Source: Hydractinia symbiolongicarpus (lineage: Eukaryota; Cnidaria; Hydrozoa; Anthoathecata; Hydractiniidae). Taken from it: a DNA stretch of 64,000 nt. The stretch lies in assembly GCF_029227915.1 (NCBI RefSeq), contig NC_079885.1, positions 11,211,001 to 11,275,000 on the forward strand, written 5' to 3'. Under the pieces are notes generated by a model. That model searched no databases and was not told the DNA's origin. It saw only the letters and a program-made list of their open reading frames with translations. How positions within the stretch are numbered: position 1 is the first letter of the stretch; each line of letters opens with the position of its first letter. Shown here piece by piece: positions 23,101-33,500 of the stretch. The translations under genes were made by a program, and so were the position numbers.

Positions 23101-25486
23101 GTAAGCTGCATGCAACTTCAATAAGAATTAAATTTTCAAAGATCTGAAAGTAAACGCTAGTTGCTACGCAAACAAACCCACAGTAAAGAAGGAGCAAAGT
23201 GAAATCAATTAAACTTTGTATCACGATTTCAAAATTTCATGATTAGGGATGACGTTTATGATCATTTCACCTTTAATACAAATTGAAAGTATTTTGATTA
23301 ACTTGTAAATTTTCTCATTATTTATTAAAATCATTTGCAAATTGTACAAATAAAACAAGGTTAATAATTGATAAAATTTACAATTTCTGCACGCATGACA
23401 TTTGTAAGCTTGAAAAGGAAACACATTTGAAACAATCAAGAACTAATATGAGCATATTAAAAAAAAAATTTAATCTCCAACATCTCTATCTCCAACACTC
23501 ATTTTCTTATTATAAACTATGTACACATCTAGGAATGACAGTTCTTTATCATTAAGATGTTGGACGCAAGACTTAAAATTGCTAGTCTCAGTTCCACAAA
23601 AGCAGAACCATTCATAGACTCATGATAGAGTCCTCAATAGAACCTCTCCTTGCAAAACCAATACTTGTTGCCTGCTGTATTATGAGGACAGAGAAATTTA
23701 TATCATCTGGGATCACTTTTTGATACAATATACAATAGTGAGATTTGTAATCATTTTTTTCTTTTTCTTTTTCACTTAGTGATAGTGGCCTAACATCTTT
23801 CTGATATTCCGGATGATGGATCTTTAGATAATCCTATAAGTTAGGCCAGTTTCAACCTAAAGCTACATGCAATCTTTCATTTAGTCTTTTAAAGTTACTT
23901 GGTAGGGGTAGTTATATGAAAAGTAACCACATATTTTTAGAACATTTTTAGAAAGAAAATATCTTGTGATTGGAGCAACTACAGAGTTTTTTTTTGAAAT
24001 GTAAATAATTATGGGAATCTAGAAATTATGACTACAGCATTTTTAATTAATTTGTAATTTTAAAAAATAACAGGTATATGTAACATTCTGCTTTAAATAT
24101 TTAAGTATACAGTACTGTGAAAAGGTTTGCTAACATCGTGTTCGTGTAACAAGCGTGGTGCACACGAACCACAATAAAATTGTGTTCTTTTTGTATAACA
24201 AACATTTAAACATTCTATCATAGCCACCACGCTAATATTATTAACACCACGAAGGATTGTGTGTCCCATGAATATTTTCGCGAGCTCCACGATTTTTATA
24301 GCCAGTATAATTTAATTTTTTTCTTTTTAAAAAAGTCTTTTATTAAAGTTAATTTGTTTGTTTCAGGTATTCCCTAGTTTAACAAAGCATATTTGTATTT
24401 TTTGCTTGGTGTATACTTTTTTGTCATGGACGCGATTGTATTTTTACGAAAGGTCATTTGGCTAAAAAAGTTAAATTTGTCTCTGGCGATAGAAATGTTT
24501 TTGAGGTCGCATTTTAAAAGTTTATAAACGAAAAGCGTTGATAGAAATGTTTTTTTAGATCGCATTTTAAAATCGCATTTTAAAAGTTTATAAACGAAAA
24601 GCGGAGATAGAAATGTTTTTTTAGGTTGCATTTTAAAAGTTTAAAAACGAAAAGCGGTGATAGAAATGTTTTTTTTAAATCGCATTTTAAAAGTTTATAA
24701 ACGAAAAGCGGCGATAGAAATGTTTTTTTAGATCGCATTTTAAAATTTTATAAACGAAAAGCAGAGATAGAAACGTTTTTTAAGATTGCATTTTGATTCA
24801 CGAACGATTAAAATCTATTATATAGCTAGCTTTATTACAACGAATTAAAAATAATTCATTTTTTTTGCTGTCGGTTTTTGATTTAATTGATAAACTAATA
24901 CGGTCTTTGTTGTTTTACAATGGAGGCTATCTATCATGGACGCCACGGTATAATGTTTAATTTTTGTTCGTGTAGTCCATGAAATATGATTGTGAGGTCC
25001 ACGTTTGTTAAAAAAATATGCATCGTGGGCTATCGTGGTTCGTGCATAACATGAATCACACACGAACCACGATGTTAACAAACCTTTTCACAGTACTGTA
25101 TGATACAAGAGATGAATTATTATTGTTTAGCTGATCAAAAAAAAGAGACTTCTATTTGTGTGTGTTTTGGTTACAAGAGTATTCAAACTAACAAAAATTG
25201 ATGAAGCAACTGTTTGATGACAATGACCCTAGCAATTGGTTGTACTACCTCATAGCAATATACTATACTGTTGTAGCAGGCACATCAACACAGTCACAGG
25301 GTACATAATGCAGTTATACTGAGAACAAGTACAAAATAAAAATAAATATAAAAAAAATAGTGTAAACAAAGGTTTACCTTTATTTAAGCAGGATTCACAA
25401 AATAAATGACCACAGCTGGTTAACCGAAACTGGCGTTTATTGTCCGTGGATAAAATAAAACAGGTATTGCAATGAATCCAATCCAT
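11153..25486 (-). CDS. RNF212B: RNF212B-like meiotic RING protein, 12 exons
   Basis: Exons, 5' to 3' on the minus strand: 25378-25486, 19939-20003, 19754-19837, 18699-18755, 18343-18389, 16948-17005, 16717-16751, 16071-16144, 15778-15853, 14289-14436, 13531-13606, 11153-11322. All junctions are GT-AG with matching phase. The sum is 999 nt, giving 332 residues plus stop, close to vertebrate RNF212B (about 300). The start MDWIHCNTCF matches the MDWFHCN start of RNF212B. An N-terminal C3HC4 RING uses C6, C9, C25, H27, C30, C33, C42 and C45. A coiled coil follows at about residues 60-140 (QRLAMFRKHQLAKAADML, ENEQLKKF), then a Ser/Pro-rich tail with VTPGRITLRTPP. RNF212/ZHP-3/Zip3 proteins act on meiotic chromosome axes as SUMO- or ubiquitin-ligase-like pro-crossover factors. 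The end of the last exon is the least certain part: a GTATTA donor just after PIQ could lead to another exon. Paralogue assignment (RNF212B over RNF212) rests on the start motif and tail. Confidence 0.88.
12818..12945. repeat. TTCGCGAA-rich palindromic repeat in intron 11
   Basis: Repeated TTCGCGA/TCGCGAA and GCGAAA/TTTCGC words on both strands give a self-complementary AT/CG pattern. A similar short patch is at 10660-10710. Probably a MITE fragment; boundaries unclear. Confidence 0.4.
21711..22136. mobile_element. MITE with TTAA ends in RNF212B intron 1
   Basis: Left end TTAAAGGGATTTCTGCAT and right end ATGCAGGAATCCCTTTAA are near-perfect inverted repeats, with further matching subterminal sequence (AAAAAGTT). 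About 425 bp, no coding capacity. The TTAA at both ends would fit a piggyBac-type target duplication; the superfamily is an inference. It contains the paired TGACATCATCA/TGACATCATAAG words near 21830 and 22025. Confidence 0.65.
23460..24107. other. RNF212B intron 1 segment with possible protein relic
   Basis: On the minus strand, 23700-23930 gives broken open stretches (for example FKRLNERLHVALG and IHHPEYQKD) interrupted by stops. I do not recognise the family; a decayed transposon fragment is possible. Nothing else is seen. Confidence 0.25.
24110..25098. mobile_element. Tc1/mariner-like nonautonomous element with internal satellite
   Basis: Perfect outer inverted repeats CAGTACTGTGAAAAGGTTTG (left) and its complement (right) are flanked by TA on both sides (24108-24109, 25099-25100), as expected for a TA target duplication of the Tc1/mariner superfamily. 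Similarity of the two ends continues inwards with CATCGTG and CGTGGTTCGTG words. No transposase frame. The middle (24486-24793) is a tandem repeat. It is in intron 1 of the RNF212B-like gene. Confidence 0.8.
24486..24793. repeat. About 59-bp tandem repeat, 5-6 units
   Basis: Units contain GATAGAAATGTTTTTTTAG, TCGCATTTTAAAAG and TTTATAAACGAAAAGCGG. One unit has an extra internal duplication of the ATCGCATTTTAAA block. It is entirely inside the TIR element at 24110-25098, so it was either amplified within the element or carried by it. Confidence 0.8.
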
Positions 25487-26007
25487 TCAGATAATTTTTT
25501 GAACCTATAAAAGTACAGTGTAATTCCGTATAACTTTTAATACTTTATATTGTAAATAGATTTTCATGCAATTTATTATTATACATATATTATATATTAT
25601 TATTAAAAAGCAGCCTTGCAATTAATATTTTTTGTGTTATTATTTTACATGTGATTATTCACTTAAAAAGTGACACACTTTTTATTTCTCATTAAAACCC
25701 AACAGAATTTATTATCAAAGTTTTTACATCATGAAAAACGGAACAAGTTTTAAAATCATGATGTCTTGTTTACAAACAGGACTTATTTCTAATCAGACAT
25801 ATAAATAATGAACTAGTTGATAAGGCCTGTGGAAAAATCTACTAAGCAGGAAAACAATAAAAAAAGAACTGTTATTTGAATTTTGATGACGTCAGCAAGG
25901 ACTTATTAAAAGACAAAATTCTTTCAGAAATTTACTTACTCGTCGTCTCTATTGTGTAGTAGAACTTGAAACAATGATAAGAAAAAATGTATAGGGTCAT
26001 GTGTATT

Positions 26008-26435
26008 GAAATATTTGGCACCCCTGAATTATTTGGCACCCCCTTGGGTTTCTGCTGATGGATAAATTGGGTATGAATGCATGAATTAAGTAGCACTTAT
26101 CCAATTTTTATGAACTTCATCATTTGCAGAAGATCTTAAGGGGTGGCATATAATTCAGGTATGAAAGGCTGAATTGTGTGGCACCCCTCCCATATTGAGA
26201 CATTAATATTGTCTGTTAACGCTTATGGGGTGACATAAGTCAGGTATGAATGCATGAATTATCTCCCACCACTTCCTAAATTGCAAAGACAAGCATCAGA
26301 CAACACCTTTAGGGGTGCTGCCTAGTAGTAATCCAAGTAAGAATAAGAGAGAAATAACAGAGAAGTAGCTGGTTCTAAAAGACATACATTAAAACCCAAG
26401 GGGGTGCCGAATAATTCAGAAGTGCCAAATATTTC
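26008..26435. mobile_element. MITE in the RNF212B-MTSS1 intergenic region
   Basis: Imperfect terminal inverted repeats of about 44 bp: left GAAATATTTGGCACCCC with ATTATTTGGCACCCCC and TTGGGTTT, right the complement. The interior repeats GGTATGAATGCATGAATTA and GTGGCACCCC motifs. No open frame. It lies in the roughly 2-kb region between the two divergent start codons, so it could influence either promoter. Confidence 0.7.
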
Positions 26436-27530
26436 ACTACATATGTGCTTTTCACGAATGATTAAAGGGATACAAGGGTTTAAAAAATTTGCTGATATCA
26501 GCAAAAATACATTTTTTTAAAAACAAATTGTATCTTGTTGCCTTTATCGTATAGATCTTGCATCGCTGATCGTAAAATGTCATCAGACATTATATCAATT
26601 TCCAGGTCCAGGAATAGGAATGTATTTACAGGGGGAAACGTCACACCCCCTAGTAGCAAGCCATTACCTGCCTATGTAGATTGAACAAACAAACACAAAT
26701 TTCTGTCCCAGGCTTAAAAAAAAGTAAGCAGAATTTAGGTAGCGCCAAGGTAGAATTTTTAAAAAAGAACAATTATTGGACAAATAAACTAAAGTTCCGT
26801 TTTAGGACATCATGGTATAACTATAAACAACACAAAATGAAAACTATACGCGTTTTTGACGTTGACATGTGTTGTCATTCGCAACTTAAAAATTGTTCAT
26901 AATTTCCCGCTAGGTCAAATCAAATTGTTTTGGTTGGGTTTTTGGGGCCGCTAATATACTGACCGTTTCTCTTCGTAAATTCACATCTTCAACTATTCGC
27001 AACCATTGATCCATACATAGAATTACAAATATTGTTAATATTATGAGCTTCGCTTTACTTTAAATTATAAAAAAAGAATAAAACGTGTGTTTTATTAATA
27101 CAATAACCGAACCAGAATGGTCCTGATTTTATTTAACTTATTTATTTTTATTAGTTAGGGGGGGACCGTAAAGTTAAAATTTCTTTTTTCAACTTTCTTT
27201 ATCACTACATATTTTTGTTTTACTAGACATAACACAAAAATCAAAACTTTTTTTTGCAAAGTCACAGGATTATACAATATAATAAATATTTATTCATAGA
27301 TGACATCAGAAGATAAAAAAAATATCTACCCCTGGCATTGAAATATTTTTACTTACTATCATCGACGGGAGTTGGTCATGATAGTATCAATCTAGGAATT
27401 ACCTCACATCGAATAAATGTTTTGTTGTTCGTTATTATTATAGCCTGGCTGGTGAAGTTACAACAAGAAGAAACCACATTGTGTCCTTTGAGACTTTTAC
27501 CAGTAAAATTTATTGTAAATATATGTACAG
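26436..27530. promoter_or_regulatory. Divergent upstream region and 5' UTR of the I-BAR gene
   Basis: Noncoding sequence between the MITE and the MTSS1-like start codon. A candidate splice acceptor (tatatgtacag) lies 2 bases before ATG at 27533, so the first coding exon may be joined to an upstream noncoding exon. No core promoter motif can be assigned with confidence. Confidence 0.35.
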
Positions 27531-27532
27531 AA

Positions 27533-30500
27533 ATGGGAGATACTGAGGAGTCAGGAAGCCTTTTTAACCATATCGTTGGGGATATGAAGGTAAAAGCTAG
27601 CTAAAGCTTTTGTTGTGTTTTTTTTTACTTTTATCTACGCTAGCTACACAATAACTAACAAATCTTTCATATATAATATAATAGCCCTAAACATGTCATG
27701 CTATTGGAAAATATCTAGTTTAGTCAACTTTCAAGTAATTATGATCTATTTTATTTATATGTAGACAACTGGCCCACTCTGGGAAGACTTTTTAGTTAAA
27801 GCTTCAAAGTTCTACGCTGCTGTAAAGTAAGTTTTAGCTACTAGCTATAAAGATATTAACTACAAAATCCGATTCGGATAGCTGACTAACTTGATTTTTT
27901 AGGATACTGACTTACTGATATAAATGAATAGTTCTGAGCTTTCTATATTTAGCATAAGAGGTTTCATAAAGCAAGAATATATGTTTCATAGCTATAGCAA
28001 GTTATATCATAAAAAATTGATAATGTTAATAGTTGGTGGTTAGTCATTTTAATGTTTAAATTTACATGATACAAGTGCGAAAAATGCTATATAACATAGC
28101 TGCAGCCTATAATAACATAAAGCTTTAATGACAGAAAATTGGTATCTGATGTCACTTTTAGTTTAACAAAAAATCCCTTAACTGGATATGTGCTAGCCCA
28201 TCTGAAAACTCTGATTATTTTGTCTTCTAACAATACGTTAAGTTAACTAGACTCACCAATTTAGTCAGATTCTTCAAGGCCTCATGGTAAGTTGAATTAC
28301 TTTCTGCTATACGTTGAATTTTCAAATCTAAATTGGTGGGTTACTAAAAAGTCCTGCCAACTTTGAGAAATGAATGTAATCACAAAGCAATTCTTTAAAA
28401 GCACATGTCTATTATAACTTTTAAAATAAGTGTGAGTGTTCACCAAAATGTTGTTGCTATGATTATGCCATATATACTGTACACAACCTATTATTACAGG
28501 TTGTAAGTGTGTAATAAAAAATTATACTCCTTTAGGCATTTTGTCTTTTCTTAATTAGAAAAAAAGTTTTAAAAATGCTAGGCACTTAAAAAATCAATTT
28601 AAGTAAATAAATAAGTTAAGGTTTAACATGTATTTTGTAATTGAAATATTTGAAACTAAATTGTTGCGTACAGTAGTCAAAATTAATATTGTAAACAATT
28701 ATAGTATGTTTATTTTTAGGCAAACAGCAGTTACGGCAGACACTTTCTTGGATTCTTTTCAAAAAATAGCTGATGCAAACACAAATTCTAAAGGTATGAA
28801 ACAAAAACAGTTTTGTTCTGTATAATGCTAAATGCACCTTGTCATTTTTGTTGTCCTTTTTATTATTTGTTTCTACCCGATTTTTGTGCTTTAACAAAGG
28901 GCATTTTTTAAAAGAAAAAGTTTATAAGTAAATAGTAAATATATAAAGCAATTTTTTAATTGCCATAATTTTTCTAGCTCATATTGAGCATCAATTTTTC
29001 ACACAAGAATTTCTCAGTGGTACTGTGGCTTTATTTTGAACATGTTGGTTTGTTCATACAGCTGATTTTAAACTTTATCATCTCTTAAATAAATATTTCT
29101 GATACTATACTGGAGTGATGTTATGTTATGTCAACAAAAAAAGATTTTAATGCAAAATTTTTGTTTTTGTTTGTGGACTACTGCTGTGGTTCAAATTCGA
29201 GTAAGAAGTGTAAATCCTGTTCACACCGGGGCATTGTTTCTAGTATTTTTCATGCCTTAACTAACTTCACTGCCCAGTTTGTTCCCAGTGAAGCTGCAAA
29301 GGAGCAAAGATAAGTATATCATTGTTTACAAGATAAGACTTTAAGTGTGTTAAAAGAACATCAATATTTTGTTCAATAACACATATGATTGACTGGTCAT
29401 CGTAAAAATACACAATGATTAAACTGAATAAACAACGTTATAGTGTATGTTCAAGACATGAATGGCAATGCTAAAAACTGTTCTTTAACGCTTGTCACAT
29501 TTTATGACAACCAGACAAGACACTGTTTAGTCTGTTCTTTTCGACATTTTCTCATGAAATAAAAATTGATTTGTTTTTCTTGTAAACAAGAAAACATACA
29601 TTGCATTTTTTTAAGTTTTGTAAAAGTAGTGTAAAATCAACCAAATAAACTCTTAAATAGCATATTTTCACCCACAAGTTTATTATGTGTCCATTACATT
29701 TTTTTATTGTTTAATTGCCACAACAAACAAAGCCGTATGTCTGTGTTTTAACCACATCTAGTAAGTAGCTAAAGCATTTAGCGTTTGCGTGTTAAACACA
29801 TATGCATGAATAATATTTGTATTATGTATATATGGATATAATCAAAAGATTTCACTCTTCCTTTTCTAAATTTGAGAAGTTTTTATAGCAGAAGTAATTT
29901 AAAAAAGTCTTTCCTTAATGAGTTCTGTTTTTTAACAGTGACACTAACAACACTAACAACAAAAAAGTATAATTCTCCATTAAATGTTCCCCAATTAATG
30001 TTAAGAAAAACGTTTTTGTGTGGCCAGCCTTATTATCCAGTCAATTCATATTTTAATTGCAGAGTTATTATTATATTAGAGTTATTTTTTTATTATTATA
30101 TTATTTTTCTTCCTTATAACCCTCCCTCTTTATCTTTTATAATTGCCAGGACACTTCTATAACTTAATAATTTTATCACATGATGGCAACTGCTTACTAT
30201 AAGGTTGTTAAACACATCAATGAAAAGTGTTATGACAAGGTTTTCATTGATACCGGTGTAAACACAGGGGTTGTCCTGGGTAACTAATTGTCACTTATAT
30301 AAACATGCTTTTATACATAATAGGTAAAGGCTCTCCTTAATTTAATTGGTGAGCTTTTTTTCTTCATTGTCAGTGAAGTGTAAGGTGTTTCAACTAGGAG
30401 AATTTTCTTACTGCCCACAACATATGACTCACCCCTGTGTTAAAATTTACAGCTGCTTTCACTCATTTTCACAACTCATTCACAGTTTATGTTAAGTTTA

Positions 30501-33500
30501 TTCTACAATGTTTACAATTTGTGTGAAATTCATTCATACACAGAATTGTAACAGCTGCATAAAACTAATCGGTATTGTTTTATGTTTAATATTGTGTAAA
30601 AGAAATTTTTTATAATAAGTATTGCCAGGTTATTCTTTTTGTGTTTTTTTTAAGATATCTTAAAGTTCTAACATATTTAAAAGCATTATTTGATTGCATT
30701 AGAAGTCAGTTATAGCTTCCAGATATTTTTTATGTTGCTTATATGAAACATGTCCTGCGACCAACACATATTATACATTATGAGAAAAAAATGAAATTTG
30801 TGACCACAAACTTTTAACTGACTTGTAATGACAGCTGGCATTTCTTAACCATTTCCTGTCCTAAAGGAGATCCTCCTTAAGGAGAGCTAACAAGAAGATG
30901 AGACTGTCTGTAAACATCTGGTGGAGTCAATAATTATAGTTATTTTGATTTAAAATTGTTGCTCTACCAGTTTAAAATGTTTGCAGAGACTTCAAATAAA
31001 CATGCTACACCAGGGTGATAAACAGTTTCACTTCAAAGTCATATTTTTAAACCTTAAGATCTTCCATTAAATAATCTTACACATCTAAAATGTTTGCAAC
31101 TTTTTTTCTGGTTTGGAAATATGTACGATAAAATAATATTGGACTGAAAGATGTCATCTGAAGATGTCAACAGAACTAAAAAAGTTATAATTTTTTCTTG
31201 TGTAATAAATACCCCCTCATGTAAAGCCTTCCTACCCCCCCCCCCCCCCCCCCCCCCCTAAAAAAAGAAAAAAAAGTAAATTTAAAAACATCTCTGACAA
31301 TTATTTGAATTAAATATATTTACAGTCCAGAGAGATTGACAAGAAATATTTTTGTGAAATGGTGATAATTTTTACTTAGACGACAAATGATAAAATAATA
31401 CAGACATGTCTTATTTTCAGTTTCCCCCTTAGACTATCATACATAAAGTCTTTTTTAAAGCCTGGTTTGCTTTGTTATTACTTGCGGCTGCAACATTTTT
31501 TAAGTATTGTTTAAAAAATATGGCCATATATAAATTTAGTGTAAATTTAGTAATTTTATAATCTAAGTGTTTTTATATTTTATAATAATATATTTTCTAA
31601 TCAAAATTTTTTGCTCTTTCGCATTTTTAGGTGCAACAAAAGATATTGGAGTTTCTTTTACGAAAATTGTAATGAGACATCGTGCAATTGAACACAAGTT
31701 AAAAACATATGTTGGGTTGGTTATAATTTATTTTTCTTATATGGTCATTTTTTTTGGTTTCTGTTAATTTATTTTGGAACTATTTTCCTTTAATTCATGT
31801 TCCCTTATATTTAGTATATTAGCAGACAGCTTTGTAACACCGTTGCAAGATTACATTGACGATTGGAAAAAGACTACATCACAGATGGAGAAAGACCATG
31901 CAAAAGGTATCAAATTAATTCTCCATAGTGTGAATGTCAATAAAAAACCAAGCTGAACATTTTCTTATCCACTACCATCATTTGTTTGATTTAAAATAAC
32001 ACCTTCCATATTGGTGTGGTGTTATTTGAAGGTGTACCCACTTTGTCAACAATTGTCAGGAATTTGAAATGTTAAATGTCAGGAAAAGTTCAGGAATATC
32101 AGCAATTTCCTTATTAATATGTTTGTAAAATGTCAAGAATTTTCGGTTCAAATGAACAGTCAAAGCTATTTCATATTATTTAAAATATCAGCAATGATTT
32201 AATTTTAGATCCAACCATCCTTAAATCATTGGAATTAATTTTTTTGCAGTCTATTTTATCGATATCACTCTGGCTAATAAAAACAGATTTACATCTGCAA
32301 AAACTGCCTTAAGTATGCTTGGATCAAATCACCCTGGAACATAAGAAAAATGTCAGTAATTCAAGTGAAATGTCAGAGATTTTAGGAAAATAAGCAGTTA
32401 ATATTGAATGCATCTATTCTAGTACTAGCATATAAATCTAACCTGACATTGATATTTTTTCTGGGTCTATAAGTAGAATTTTAAAATAGCAATTCATTTT
32501 CCCCTGGCATAAATTTTAAGTATCTATGCAGTATTATATTTCTTTTTTTTCTTCTTCTGGTTAGATTACAAAAAGTTAAAAGGCGATTTAAAAAAAGCAA
32601 GTGCTGATGCTGCAAAACTAAAAAAGAAAGCGTCCAAGAAAATTGGAAAACAAGAATACACCGATCAATATCGTGATGCGCAGAAGGTAGCTAACCATAT
32701 ATGTAAAACACTTGAAGAGCAAGAAAAATCATATTTACGCAAAGTTATGATAGAGGAACGATCACGTACTGCTCAATTTTTCAAGTGCTACAAACCGTGT
32801 GTGGAGCAAGAGATAACATTAATAGCAGAAATAGAACAATTACAATCAATAGTCGAAGAAACTGCAAAGCAATGTGCTCACCCAAGTCAACTTCCAGCCA
32901 TGTCAGAAGATGCCATTGAGGCTTACAAAGTACCTGAAAGTTTAAACCCAGATAGTCGAGATTCATCAACAAGTTCTGTAAGTTTTACTCAAATGGTTTT
33001 TAAACTTTGGTGCAGGATAAACGACTTTCGCAAAGTTGTTTGCTTCATTAAAAGTTACCTGGATTATCTCTATAGCTTTTATTTTAAAAATTAGAAGATT
33101 ATCCATAGCTAATATCTTTTTAGAGTCCGCCTGGCAGCCCACCGATAGTAAAAGATCGATCTCTTACAATGGGTCAAGGAAATGCACAAAGAGCACCATT
33201 GAATCGTAGCCAAACTCTTCCGAGCTCGTATAAAAACGGTATTGATCCTATCCCAGTTAGTGTACCAATGCCAACCTTTTGTCAATCACCTGCTAGCATC
33301 TCGTCACATTCATCTTTTTCGTCATCGTCGTCCCTTGAACACAGTAATGCTGCACCGCTATATGATGCAAATACAGTGCAAGAAATCGACACTCTCCCAC
33401 CTCCACCACCTGATGATTTGCATGGTAATGAAAGCGATGATCTGCAACATTCACAGAATAGCTCTGGTTAGTATGTATTTATTTTGATTTCTGATAGATC

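Noticed and set aside
24374-24631. 85-codon minus-strand frame with internal peptide repeat
   Set aside because: Reading of the 59-bp satellite inside the TIR element.
29128-29313. Open frame in I-BAR intron 3 (Cys/Ser-rich)
   Set aside because: No acceptor/donor pair in phase with the neighbouring exons and no match to the family. Probably chance.
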